Of a DNA stretch of 64,000 nt, positions 42,589 through 54,544 are shown piece by piece. The number at the start of each line of letters is the position of its first letter. The stretch's first letter is position 1. This stretch comes from Nannochloris sp. 'desiccata'. Lineage: Eukaryota > Chlorophyta > Trebouxiophyceae > Chlorellales > Chlorellaceae. Where the stretch lies: contig JAGTXX020000011.1 of the NCBI GenBank assembly GCA_019044685.2, positions 1,860,001-1,924,000 of the forward strand, read 5' to 3'. The notes under the pieces are model-generated. The model had not been told where the DNA came from, did no database searches, and worked only from the letters and a program-made list of their open reading frames with translations. The translations under genes and the position numbers were made by a program.

Positions 42589-43078
42589 GCGTATAGAAAA
42601 TCGGTTTTGTAATATATAAGTATGTTTATTCTAGTTTACCGAACGCGGTGAATCATGCGGCCCCATCCAAGAGACGCGGCCGATGGATCACTCAAAATTC
42701 ACTCGAAGAAATAATGGAGATTTTCAGGAAAACCATAACCAAACGCCAACCCAGCTCTTCTCCACAGTTTAGTATATCAGTATAAATTATATAAAGTTGG
42801 TATAGGGCGCTTTGAGAGGGATACAACTCATTTTTTGTTGGTGCAAAAATTTTCAACCTTGGGGCAAATATTGTTGCTTCTAGCTTGCACAGTTGTCCCA
42901 GAGGCTTTCATGTCTTCTATATTAGTTGTAGGTTAAGTATACGTACTATCAAGGTTGTCTAAAGTTGTTTAAGTGCACCGTGAGCCGAGCCCGCAGGAAG
43001 CACTCGGGCCAAAACCTTATCGAGGTGCTGGCAAAGCCACCAATTTCTACGTTTATTCACGCGATTTAGATTCGTATA
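42589..43078. other. Intergenic
   Basis: 490 bp: 3' UTR of the J-protein gene (TGTAA at 42608-42612) and promoter of the PPR-SMR gene. No RNA gene recognised. Confidence 0.5.
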
Positions 43079-46000
43079 ATGACGTCTGACTCTTTATGCT
43101 GGAGCCCGGCGCCTAGTAGCCAGGGAGACTACGGCCAGTTCCCTGGTTATCAAGGAGGCCGAGGCGATTTTGCAAGAACTTTGAGCCTCAATAGGTGAGC
43201 TTTTCTGTCCAAATTGCCGATTAATTTGCATTCTTTATGTAGTTACAACATAGACACCAGCTCAGAGCTGCGAGGTTGCCGCCGCAGCCTTCCATCAACT
43301 TTTCTGGCACGTCCCTCTGCCTTGCCATTTGGGGGGAGCTCTGCTCCTCTCCTCTTCTCTTCTCCCCTCTATGAACTAAGTACTAATCATCTTCTTATTC
43401 TTCTTCTTCCCCTACTACTACTACAACAGGTCCAATTCGTCTGCATTAGATATGCGTCAGCTTACCCGTGCGTTAAGCGAGGCTCGAGAAGGCTCAGGCC
43501 AGGTGCGAGATGCACTTCTCTCTGCGTCTTTCCGGCCAAGGCTCCCCGGTCTTACAAAAATCGTTTCCAAACTTAGCAAAGAAGGCTCGTGGCGCAAGGC
43601 TCTAGAAGTTTATGAAGTTGTCGAAGAGTTAGGTTTACGCCCAGATACAGCCCTGACAAATTCTGCAATCTCGGCCTGTGATAAAGGCGGCCGTTGGCAA
43701 AAAGCGCTCGAGATTTTTGATAGAATGGAACCTCTAGGCCTCCATAGAGACGCCATTACCTACTCTGCTACCATCTCTGCGCTTGCTAAAGGCAAACAAT
43801 GGCATGCTGCACTACAGATATTTGATCACATGCAATTACATGGCGTTGAAGCAGATGTGGTGACCTGTTGCTCACTCATTAATGCATTAGAGCGGGGAGG
43901 GCAGTGGCAATTAGCTGAAAAACTATTTTTAGAAATGTGTACAGTGCAGGAAGAGCAGGAACAGTTGGCAGCGCTAGTAAGAGCTGCTCCGAACGTTCCC
44001 CTTGGCCTTGGTGGTTTACATCATACGATTAGTAATAGCAAGAACCCCCATGAAGCTGCCATTGCCTCAGTTGGGGCCGGTGTGGGCTTATCGTCATTAG
44101 CTAGGTCACATACCTCGCCTTCTTCAGTTCTGCTTGCCTTGCGCTCAGGATCAGCCGGACCTGGAAATCATGGAGGCTTATTGCCTGTCAATGAAATTGA
44201 TGGTATTGCAACCGGGGCTGATGCTAGTAACCCTTCTGAGTTGGATCTGACCCTATCGTTATCTGCTCAACAAGGCATCCTTGACGCTCTTGTTGAAGGT
44301 GCAGGTGCTGCAGATGAAACACAAAAAGACGACCAGGCCAGTAAAAAAGCTGCTGCAAGTGCCTTTGCACCTGCACCTGCACCAGCAACAGCAGCAGTGG
44401 GTATCCAATCTGCTGTTGATAATGGTAATGATCTCGCCACTGCATTTGCACGTGTTACCTCGATTTCTACCGTATCTCCTAGTGGAAGTGTCGATCCTGG
44501 TTTCGATAGAGCGTTATCTGCAACTCTTGGTGGCGGTGGTGGTAGTAGTGGTGGGGCCCAACAAAGTGCAGCAGGAATGCATCGCTATTCCTCAAATCCT
44601 TTTGATGTCGTCAGTGGGAGAGAGCATGCTCATACTCCCCCACCTCCTCCTGGCTTAATGCGTACTGGTTCTGCAGCTTCCGCTTTAGCTTCTGCGTATT
44701 CTTATGGAGCAAGTATTGCTGATTCTGATATTAATGGAAGCTATGGCGGTATGTCTGCAGCAGCAGCGCCATTTGTCTCTCTTGGCAATGGCGGTGTTCT
44801 GCACGGTGGAGGCCAGCGCCATCCGTCTCTTCCCCCTGCTCCCCCTTCTCGTCTTCAGCGTGGTACATTTGGTCGAGAACCCCCTGTTAATGGTCCTGTT
44901 CAAGCTGCAGCAGCAGCACACTTGCGTCGTGCTATGTCTTGCTTCCCCGACTTTGATAGCAACGACACTGATGCGACTGCTGATGGAGGTTCAACGAGTT
45001 CCCATGCAAGTTTGACAGCTATGTTTAATTTTTCGCATGCTACTCGCGTTGCACCCAACCGCGTCTGCTGCAATGCTCTTCTGGCTGCCTACGCGAGGGC
45101 AAAGCCTCCTCAATGGCAACGGGCGCTTCATTTATTACAAGCCATGTGGTCTGGAGGGCCTACCCTGATTCCAGACGTCGTTTCTTATAATACAGCTTTG
45201 AAAGCATGCGCAAATGCATTCCAGCTGTCTAAAGGAATCGAAATATACCACGAGATGAGACGCAACGGTGTGTACCCGAATGCAACCTCGTATAACTGTT
45301 TAATTGCCGCTGCCTCTGATGCCAGCAACAAAGAAGTCATGCAAGAGCTTGGTGGCTGGCTCAATACCTCTGCCACAGAGGTACAAGCTACCTGTATGAA
45401 CGCATACGTGACTGGGTTGGTCAAAGTTGGTCTATGGAATGAGGCGTTGACTCAATTTCAAAATATGTTGACCCCCAATGCACCTGCTCATCCAACCTCT
45501 GCGACTTTTTGTACGATTATGGCTGGTCATATGAACACTGGAGATTATTCTGCAGTACAACGTACATTTGAGTACATGCGCGCATCTGGGGTAAGTCCTA
45601 ATATTGTTGCATTTAATACTTTGCTCGCTGCATTGGCTGCAATGGGCAACTGGACTGTAGCTCTAGATGTGCTTAACGCTGCACTTGCTGCTGCAGTCGA
45701 AGGAGTCCACGCGAACACAGCAACGTTTAATACAGTTCTTGCCGCATTAGCTAAAGGCGCAATTGCGCCTAATGCTGTTCAGCAGTACCCTTTTTTAGCT
45801 TCTCAAGCGGTACAAGTCTATCAACAAATGCAAACGGTGCGAGGTGGTGCTACCCCAGATGCTACCACCTTTAATACTTTAATCACTATTTTGGATGCTA
45901 CCAAGCATAATACCCAAGTAGTTGCTGTATATAACCTTATGACCGGGGCGGGTTTGACCCCAGATGGTACTGTTGGTCATAAAGTACTGTCAGCTGCGAT

Positions 46001-47558
46001 TACGACCGGTCAGATTGCCAAAGCAGTACACGTAGCTCAATCACTACAGCTGCAGAATGTCTCCATTGAGCCACGACAGTTGAGTACGTTGTTGGCATCG
46101 TGTGTGAATGCAGGAGCATGGGATTTAGCGACTCGTCTGTGCTCTGCAGCACACAGTGCACAAGGAGCGGCGGTGGCGGCTGCAATGTTTAATTTTGTTC
46201 TTCGCTCTGCGTTGGAGGGAGGGCAGCTTTCGTTAGCTATGGAAATCATCAATGTTATGCAGTCTATGGGGATTGAAGTGGAGAAAAGTACGGCGAGTGT
46301 TATTATTCAAGGAGGTGGTAATGCCGGTCTTGCTGCTGTCGGGGATGGTGTTGGTAATTTGAATAGGGAAGGCAGTATTACATCTAATACGGGCAGTTAC
46401 CCTCACCAGCATGCTACTGTTGTTTTTCAAGCTGATAATACCAACAGCGACAAGACCAACAACAATAATCAACAGCAGCACAATTCCCCTGCCAATGCTA
46501 CCGCCATTCTTGCTGTCCCCCGTAGCTCATCAACTGGGAACGCTGTTGGTTTATCAATGCAATTTCCCATTACCCCACAAATTGCTTCCAGTCCTGGTGC
46601 AAATCTTTCACCTGAAAGCCCTCGAAACCACCTTTCAAAACACCTTCTTGGCCGTCTCACTACTTCTACTCCTCCCGCTCTCTCAAATGCCGGACTTCGC
46701 GGAGGTGTGGTTGATGAGCACCATCTGCGGAGAACAAGCAGTGAAACTGAAGGGTACATCATTGGTAATGAAGACCATTATGGTGGGAATACCACTACCA
46801 CAAATGCTACCTCTTCTGCGACTGCTGCCGCCAGCTCGGGTGCCGTGTTGGATACAGATCAACTGACTTTGGCTGATACCAATGGGATGCTGGCGTCATT
46901 GGAATCAACTGGAGATGCTGCTGGGTGTATTGAAGTCCTCGCTAACATGAAATTAGTTGGAATTATGCCTGATTCTGAGAGTTATTACCATGTTATTACT
47001 ACGCTGGTAAATGCTGGAGACGGTGCTTCGGCGGTGGAAATATGTAGACAGGGGCATGAGGCCGGTGGTTTGAAGCATCTGCAGATGCGTTCAGGGACTG
47101 GAAATATCGGAGATTTCCCTGTTGATGAGGCATCGAGAGAAATTGTGGTAGATTTGAGAGGCTGTGCTGGTGAGGTTGCGGTGACTGTCGCCGTCTTGTG
47201 GTTGTTGCAAATCAATAGAAAGAACAGCACGAATAATAACCACGTACGATTTATCTTTGGTCCTCTTGGAAAGGAGGAAGAAGAAGCAGAAAAGGATCAA
47301 GGCAGCCGCGGCACTCCTCCTTCGGTTGATTCGCATGCGGTCAGAGCCGAAGTTCAGCGAATATTAACTAGTGGACATTCTTCCTTGTATCCTGCCCTAT
47401 CTGGCTTGGCACCTAGTACTATCTCCAGTACTTCAATCAAGTTCTCTGTGGAAGGTCCTTGTGCGATTTTGGAGGTGCAGCCACCGATGACGACCACATG
47501 GTCTGCTGCCGCTGCTGCCGCTGCTGCCAGTGGTGATGGGCGTAGTACTATGGATTGA
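43079..47558 (+). CDS. Large PPR-SMR protein, organellar RNA factor
   Basis: Exons 43079-43194 and 43430-47558 (1414 residues). The first exon, joined by AATAG|GTGAGC...CAACAG|G, gives the start MTSDSLCWSP. PPR motifs occur in two blocks. About four are at residues 75-220 (for example TNSAISACDKGGRWQKALEI, VVTCCSLINALERGGQWQLA). Eight to ten more lie at about 575-950 (VVSYNTALKACANAF, IVAFNTLLAALAAMGNW, ATTFNTLITILDATK). Between them is a roughly 350-residue Ser/Ala/Gly low-complexity stretch, and another follows at 960-1170. The C-terminus (about 1265-1400) is an SMR domain with VVDLRGCAGEVAVTVAVLWL. PPR-SMR proteins act in plastids or mitochondria on RNA stability, translation or retrograde signalling. 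No clear transit peptide was seen, so the compartment is uncertain. Confidence 0.88.
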
Positions 47559-48703
47559 TTTGATCTATTGTATTTATACTTTATCGTGCGTGAAGACAGT
47601 TGAGTACAATCGTTTTATCAGCTTTCTAGCTGGTTTCTTCTTGAGAATATTTTCTCTTTCAGTTTATATCTTAGCAATAAATAAAATAAATAAAACAAAT
47701 AAATAAAATAAAATATCGTCACTTGTGTCTCCTTAGTGAAAGAATACTCTATTACCCTCTTCTATTGTTCTATTGCATTTGATTGCATTTTGTCGTGTGC
47801 GTAGTAGTTTTATACGTCTCTGATGTTGTTTTTAGAGCGTTGTTATTGCCTTTTTCTTTCTTTCTACCTATCTTTGTTGCATCGTGTTTTCGTGTGTGCC
47901 TCGTTTTTGACTTTTTTTTTTCTTCTCGTTCGCCAACCCCCCCTCTCTTTAAAGCCTTTTAGGCACCCTCGTGGTTGCTCCTCGCTTCCTTTAGACACCT
48001 TTCGTAATGCTCCTTTATTAAAATTGCGTTTTTAATGCGTGTCTGTCTCTCGTTTCTCTTTTTCGTCTTCAGGTTTCCCGTCCATGAAAATTTTAAATGA
48101 GCAAAGATCTATATTTTTAAACTATCATATAGTAAAACAGACCTTTTTTTTTTTTGTACGTGCTACTGCATTTGTCGCGTAAGGCTGAGAACTAGGGAGC
48201 TTCTCTTGCTGCGAATGTTAATTATAATTCGATTTTCATCAAGTACCACTGCTGTGGTCGCCCTGCCCTGTTTTTGGATGCTGATGTCTATTTTTCTTCT
48301 TTTCTTATGGAAAAGTCAAGCTTTGCACTGTGCCAAGCTACTGTGCGTATTGTTGTGCGAGGTCTTAGGCCCTATGTAAAGCGGAACTTCATGAAAAATT
48401 GTATTTGAACTATATCACCAGGATCTTTTTGAGTATTAGCCGATAGGGTTTCTCTTGCCGTGGGTGCCAGCACTCTCAGATTGAGACTGTCAGCAAGGTT
48501 GAACCAATTATACTTCGCAATACAGAGTACCAACATTCCTGTGTCCTCCAAGAGTAAGTTTCTTAATGAAAAATGTACTTAATTCTGCTTATAGGTAGCT
48601 GAACAGCTTCCAGCTGGTTATGTGTAATCTTATTGATCAGATTTTATTATTCTGGTTTAAGTACGCAGACATCTCACCCCATTAGTTTACTTCCCTAATC
48701 TAG
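47559..48703. other. Long pyrimidine-rich intergenic region
   Basis: About 1.1 kb, the largest gene-free stretch outside the island. It is T/C-rich on the plus strand (47860-48180, including T runs), preceded by an AAT-type low-complexity tract. No RNA gene or ORF with support. Confidence 0.5.
47676..47715. repeat. AATA-rich low-complexity tract
   Basis: Imperfect AAATA/AATAA microsatellite about 120 nt past the PPR-SMR stop. Several overlapping AATAAA hexamers are included, but TGTAA appears to be the commoner signal in this genome. Confidence 0.7.
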
Positions 48704-49042
48704 ATCTTAACTGAAATCGACAAAGCTGTCAAGGAGGCAGCCCAGGCGGTGAAAGTCAGGAAACGCCCCCAGTCTAAACTGGCGAAGGCTCAGCTGGTTC
48801 CAGTGGCTCCGGCATACCTCGCTCGGCCCCTGCTGACCGCCCGCCCCACCCCCATCGTTAATTCTATGATGCTTGCCGAGGCAAACGTTTCATCATCTGC
48901 AGCAATGATTATGACAAGGCGCCGTTGCCGCAATCTCAAAAAACAATACAGTTGCAGAAAGTTACTGCGACCATTTGAATCGTATTTTATCGATTTGATG
49001 ATGAATTGTTATCCCCTAATAGTGTATCACTTGGGCCAATGA
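48704..49042 (+). other. Possible orphan exon upstream of ALG11
   Basis: An open stretch of 112 codons follows a possible acceptor (CTAATCTAG|ATC) and ends in a TGA that overlaps the ALG11 start codon (ATGA). The first half is notably GC-rich for the region and encodes a basic Ala/Pro/Lys-rich sequence (KVRKRPQSKLAKAQLVPVAP). It has no ATG until 48863, so an upstream exon would be required; I could not place one with confidence. It may be an exon of a small unknown gene or a 5' leader of ALG11. Confidence 0.25.
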
Positions 49043-50802
49043 TGCTTGCCTCTGAGGGTGATGCCCTCGATGAAGATTTTAGCAGTGGAAATTGGATACC
49101 TATTGCAGCAGCGCTATGCTCTGTGCCCCTATTCTTTGGATTGGTAAGATCAAATCAAATTGCCAATTGATCATTTTGTACTAGTTTAGGGCTGAGTCAT
49201 CTTCAATTAATAAACCATTTATTAATCTTAGATCATAAATTTTCATTTTGCAGGAAACAACTGCGCTGATCATTGGCGTAGTTCTAGCAGGGTGTATACT
49301 ACTACTTTTCAGTGTATTTGTTTGGGTTAAATGCAGATTCCCTCGCCCAGTCCAGGTAAACATCTTCAACAGTAGGCTAAACGACATGTACTCTGTCCCA
49401 ATGGCCCCGACCCACTTGAACAATTAAATATACTAACTAATATCTTGGTTTTTAAATACAGGGGGTTATTGGCTTTTTCCACCCTTTTGCTGATGGCGGC
49501 GGTGGCGGTGAGCGGGTCCTCTGGGCTGCGGTTCAAGCTCTCCAACAATCCCGCCCTGATCTTCGCATCGTCATCTACTGCGGAGAAGACTCCTCCGCTG
49601 GATCGCTTAGTCAACAAGCATCTTCACGATTTAATCTCAAAATACAACCTAGTTTCCACGTTGTCCCCCTAAAATCTAGAAATCAACTACTACCTGCAAG
49701 CTATCCACGGTTTACAATGGTCAGGCAAGCGGCAGCGTCTGTCTGTGTTGCGGCACAGGGATTGCGCATTATAGTGCCTTCTGTATGGATTGATACCACG
49801 GGATGGGCTTTCCCCTATCCATTAGTACGCATGACAGGTGCTTCTGTAGCTGCGTATGTCCACTACCCAACTATTTCGACAGATATGCTGAGCAGAGTTC
49901 GAGACCGAGCAGCAACTTTTAATAATAATACGGACGTGGCATCTAGTGCAGCGAAAAGTGGATTGAAACTATTTTATTATCAATGTATGGCGTTATTATA
50001 TGGTGCAGTAGGTGGCTGCGCCAACGTAGCAATGGTGAATTCTTCTTGGACGCGGAGACATATTTCTCAACTGTGGTGGCGGAGGGCACGACCACACCTA
50101 GTCTATCCACCGGCAGATACAGCTGCATTACAAGCGCTTCCACTTGATAGACGATTGAAACGAGTGTATGTCATTTCTGTAGCGCAATTTCGACCTGAAA
50201 AAGATCATCAATTGCAACTGAGAGCATTTGCCGCCGCTCGAGCGAGAGCGGAACGGCTCGGTGATTCTTCTGTAGCTGATGCAATCTTGTCTGCGAGATT
50301 GCAGCTAGTAGGGGGATGCAGAGGAATTGAAGATGAGGCGAGATTAGAAGAACTAAGACAACTAGCGAAGGAATTAAACTTGTCCGATGAAATAGTGGAG
50401 TTTCGAGTCAATGTGCCCTTTGAGGAGTTGCATGAGCTGTTGGGAGATGCGGTCGCGGGTCTGCATTCGATGATAGATGAACACTTCGGTATCAGTGTGG
50501 TAGAATACATGGCAGCAGGTGCAGTACCTATCGCCCACAATTCAGGTGGTCCACGTGAAGATATTGTACTGCCTGAACCGAGGCGGGATGGATGTGGTCC
50601 TGGTCAACGCACCGGTTTTCTTTGTCGTACAGTTGAGCAATACACTGATGCGATAGTGGAAGTGGTGGGGATGGGACAAGTGGAGAGGTTGGAAGTGGCA
50701 GCGGCTGCGAGAAGAAGAGCGTCTGCGTTTTCTGACGAGAGGTTTAAAAATGAATTTATAGAGGCGGTGGGTTGCCTGTTGCCGTCGATAGCTACTCCTT
50801 AA
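49039..50802 (+). CDS. ALG11: ALG11 alpha-1,2-mannosyltransferase of the N-glycan pathway
   Basis: Exons 49039-49143, 49254-49355 and 49462-50802 (515 residues). Joined by TTG|GTAAGA...TTGCAG|GAA and CAG|GTAAAC...ATACAG|GGG. Exon 2 encodes a membrane anchor at about 38-60. The GT-B domain begins GVIGFFHPFADGGGGGERVLW, the nucleotide-sugar glycine loop of ALG11. IVIYCGED and FHVVPLKSRNQLLPASYPRF follow. IPSVWIDTTGWAFPYPL and YVHYPTISTDML are family signatures. EHFGISVVEYMAAG in the C-terminal half has the E-x7-E donor-site motif, followed by AVPIAHNSGGPREDIV. It adds the fourth and fifth mannoses to lipid-linked Man3GlcNAc2 on the cytosolic face of the ER. The length is near the usual 500-550. 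Confidence 0.92.
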
Positions 50803-50953
50803 TGATCTTGCGTATTTGATTTTTGAGTGAGCTAACTTGACTTATGACCCAAGACTTTAGCACTATATAATAAATTTCTTTTGTTTCCTTTGTAGTCGAG
50901 CTAGTTTTTTCCTTGGCTTTCTTTTCTTGTTCTCAAATTTCAAGACTTACTTT

Positions 50954-51787
50954 CTACATTGAAGTGATTTTAAAAATAGCAACCCTCTGCTCAGGAAACA
51001 AATCGGAAGGAGGAAACTGCAAGGGAGGTGATTCAGGTGGTGCTTCTGCCTCAGGTTCCCATACTTCTTCAAATTTCAAACCAACAGCGGTGAGATTTTC
51101 AAAAAACTCTAAATCAAGTAAATCAAACCGATGCTTTGTATGGCAGTAAAAGATCTGAGTAGGAGCACTAGAAAGTGCGGAAAGAACACGTGGAAGACAG
51201 GTAGACCCAATTTTATTATAAATTAAATCAGAACCGACAATAAAGTCCCAAGTAATCGCTTCAAAGCATAGGGGTGATGCCAGCAGGGACGGTACAAGGA
51301 CTGGTGGTGACTTCTCATTTATTGTTCTTTCTAGCACTAATTCTTGCTGGTTTATTCCTTCATCTGCTTCTATGCATGGTTTTACATCGTAAGAGCTATT
51401 TAGAATGCTTGTGGTAGCACCCGTTTCTTGACAGTATGTGAGCCAGTCACAAGGCTGCACTGTCACGGCGTCCAAGGGCAAACCTCGATTTCTATTTAAT
51501 TCTACATTATGCCGTAACCAGGACAAGGCTCCACCGTCTTCTTGCTCAGTAAGGCATACTATATTTGCGTTGGGTAGGTTACGGGCTACTGTGATACCGA
51601 GATAGCCACAGCCAGCTCCTAATTCTAGGATATTAATTTTATTAATTTGGGGCCCGCCATTGAGGCCAATGTTTGCTGCAGTGGATGAGAAGTAATTCGC
51701 TAGTCGATAGGCTGCTTTCCAGGTGTGGCCACCAGTGGTGGATAGAGGTGTGTTTTCAACAACAGCGTCTTGAATCCATGGAGCCAT
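50954..51787 (-). CDS. METTL21-type lysine methyltransferase-like protein
   Basis: 277 residues from ATG 51787; the frame stays open for 23 more codons upstream without an ATG, so a small 5' exon is possible. It is a seven-beta-strand methyltransferase of the Methyltransf_16 group. The N-terminal segment is GGHTWKAAYRLANYF. Motif I is ILELGAGCGYLGITVA (SAM binding), followed by VCLTEQEDGGALSWLRHNVELN. The post-motif is WDFIVGSDLIYNK, equivalent to the D-x-x-Y of protein lysine methyltransferases. FFENLTAVGLKFEEVWE and the hydrophobic end VAIFKI are typical of the fold. Relatives methylate eEF1A, eEF2, VCP or Hsp70; the substrate here cannot be told. It shares a short divergent region with DEG15. 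Confidence 0.78.
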   Translation of the reverse strand: MAPWIQDAVVENTPLSTTGGHTWKAAYRLANYFSSTAANIGLNGGPQINKINILELGAGCGYLGITVARNLPNANIVCLTEQEDGGALSWLRHNVELNRNRGLPLDAVTVQPCDWLTYCQETGATTSILNSSYDVKPCIEADEGINQQELVLERTINEKSPPVLVPSLLASPLCFEAITWDFIVGSDLIYNKIGSTCLPRVLSALSSAPTQIFYCHTKHRFDLLDLEFFENLTAVGLKFEEVWEPEAEAPPESPPLQFPPSDLFPEQRVAIFKITSM

Positions 51788-52123
51788 TTGAAATTGCAAG
51801 ATCAGTTTTTGGTATGAATTTGGATTTCGCAAAGATAGTCTTTGCTCTTGCAGCAACGAGCCACTTCTTAAAAATCGGCAAAATTATAATATACATAATT
51901 ACATAGCATTAATCGGATTAGGCGCTATATTTCTGATGGGCTGTTTTGGACAGCTGAACGTAAGAATTGCAGCTCTTCGCCATTTTTAATGCTCGTTGCT
52001 GATTTGTTTTCATTTTATTTCATCAATACTTGCATAAAAAGTTTTGCACTAACAAGCATGCACCTGAATGCTCGATTTATCTGCATTTAATTACAGCGCA
52101 GGAATCTGGCTGATTCCAAAATC
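51788..52123. promoter_or_regulatory. Divergent promoter region
   Basis: 336 bp between the methyltransferase ATG and the DEG15 ATG; part may be coding 5' exon of the methyltransferase. No motif identified. Confidence 0.4.
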
Positions 52124-54192
52124 ATGGAACAACTAGTGCTCGTCACCGTTTCAGGGCCAGACCCGAAGCTCGTCAAGACTGAATTAACGTCGAATTCATC
52201 AGCAAAGGATGGGCAGACTCGCTTTTCCAGCACAGGTAAATTATTAATTAATTCCGGAGTCTATGATCACACACCGCCATTGCATTTGCCAACGCCTGAT
52301 TTCGTTAAGATTTCTAAAAATAACTCTTTTCTACTGCAGGTTTGATTTTCAGTTCGCTACCTGGTATTATTATCACCTCCCTCTTACCAGTCTATCCTTT
52401 CCTTCAACCTCAATTCCGCTCCCGACCCAGCACCATCTCTCCCACCTCCAACGACAAGAGCAACGCCGGTTATAATTCACAAACTACACTACTTCCTGGG
52501 ACGCGCATTACATGCTCTTTCGCTGGAAGCTCATCTTGTTCTTCGAGCACTGTTCAAGAAGTGTATTTAGAACGGACTATAGGGCTAGAAGACGTACGAT
52601 CTGCTCTCCGGACCATATTAACAGCCCCGTCAGCAACTAGATGGTCCTTAGGGTGGGGAGGCCTCAGCAATCCAAATACTGAGCTACCTTTAGAAAATCA
52701 GTTAGACTTGGCAAGCCATGTAGTAGTCTTAAAATTGCCTCTGGCAGCAGATAGAACAAGGAGGTCTACCACCCCACCCGCAATTGATTCCGTCATTGAT
52801 AACTTTGCAAGCTTGCCATTAGGGGCGCAAGTAACTGCCCACGGGTGCCCTTTTGGCGCTCTGGTTTCTCTTAAATTCCACAATTTCATGATTTCAGGAG
52901 CTATTTCTGCTCTACTAGAAAGACAGGAACAGCAGCAATCACTGCCATCTCCAGCAATTTCAGTTGTAGCGCTATCTGATTTAAAATTTCTACCTGGCAT
53001 GGAAGGCGGTGTAGTATATTTAAACAATACTAGAAAGATGATTGGAATATTAGGCACTCCATTACGAGCTCCAGAGGCTCATGCAGAACTAAGCGTCGTG
53101 ATTTCTGCCACTGCTGTACAAGACGCTGTGCGTCAAAACCTACTCGTCCAACAAACCTCGAGCAAACCCTTTTCCAACCCTTCTACCCCTAATGATATCG
53201 CATCTACCAATATTTATTATGGCGCTGGAATCAGTAGTAGGAATAATGGTAGTACACATACCATTAGTACGAATCAAGAAAGAAGGTTATTTAATGAGGC
53301 GTTGAAAGCCGTTGTGGCGGTAGAAGCTAAAAATGGATGGGCGTCCGGTGTTCTCGTCAGCAGACATGGTCATATCCTTACTAATGCACACGCTTTAGCA
53401 CCAGTTTCTGACTCGATTTCGACACCTCGTAAGTTGTCTTTATCCATTAGAGTCCTTGTGAATAAGAACTGGGTGGCTGCAGAAGTACTTCATGTCTTTT
53501 CAGCCCCGATTGATTTGGCAGTATTAAAAATAATAAGCAATAGTAACGATCGGATAACCTTACCTGCACCAGCAGTGTTATTGGGAGGGAGTTACAAACT
53601 AAAAAATGGCAGCTCTGTAGCTGTAGCTGGGTATCCATTATGGCGTCCTTCTACTGGCACGAGGCCTTTAGTTACGATGGGCACAGCAGCATTGATGGTC
53701 CCTGGTGAGCATGCTGATGCGCCGGCTGTGATCCTGACAACAGCTGATGTGCATGCTGGCGCAAGTGGAGGTGCTGTATTAGATTTAGAGACCGGGTGTG
53801 TGGTTGGTTTAGTGACCAGCAACACACGACTAGGGCGTCCCCGGCAACAATCATTGGCGTCACCGGGGCAGCCACCTTGGCCATCACGTGATAAAAAAAA
53901 TCAGCCTGTGTTGCTGTTTCCGCACCTTAATTATTGTCTAGGCAGCGCTGCGCTGGATCCAGTTATACAACTGCTGACTGCAGCAGAAGGGTCTTTGCAA
54001 CTTGATTGGCAGGCTGTGGAAATGACCTTGGAAGAGAGTGGAGTGGTGGAAGCATGGCATAGCATGCGAAGCATGGAGAATCTAGATATTCCAAATGAGC
54101 AAATGAAAAGAAAACTGCCTCCAGCGCTTGCTGCATTGATGAAAAGTAAATCTGGCGATGGCGGTGATGTTGCTGCCAGGCCAAAGTTATAA
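52124..54192 (+). CDS. DEG15: Peroxisomal processing protease DEG15
   Basis: Exons 52124-52235 and 52340-54192 (654 residues); ACAG|GTAAAT...CTGCAG|GT is in frame and yields the start MEQLVLVTVSGPDP. The N-terminal half is the diverged region seen in DEG15/TYSND1. The C-terminal half has a complete trypsin-like triad. His is in the motif HILTNAHAL. Asp is in PIDLAVLKI. Ser is in HAGASGGAVLDLETG. DEG15 removes PTS2 presequences from matrix enzymes in peroxisomes. The protein ends R-P-K-L, and PKL is an accepted plant-type PTS1, matching the known peroxisomal site. Length is close to the 700-residue plant enzyme. No PDZ domain is evident. Confidence 0.85.
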
Positions 54193-54544
54193 TTATTTTA
54201 TTTTTCATCTATCCATATCCTTTAAAGCCTCTCCGCGACTATAATTTATTTATACAGAATGGGTTGTTGGCAAGTGCATTATAAGCACCAGCAAAGAATC
54301 TGGGAACATAAAGAAGAAAGAAAATAATCAACGGCAGATAAAGAAATTTTCGATTGATTAATCCCATCAAATACCTAACTTTTGGAGCAATAGAACCCTA
54401 AGTAAAACAGAGAAGGAAAGTAAACTGAATAGAAGCAACAAAGTAGTGTTATTAACAGAGACGAAAACGAAAAATCATTATTATCATCCTGTTCAGGTCA
54501 AAAAAGAAAGGGGAAAAAAGAGAAGAAATCGATGCATGAAAATT
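54193..54544. other. Convergent intergenic region
   Basis: 352 bp of AT-rich 3' UTR sequence between DEG15 and NF-YC. Nothing else recognised. Confidence 0.5.
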
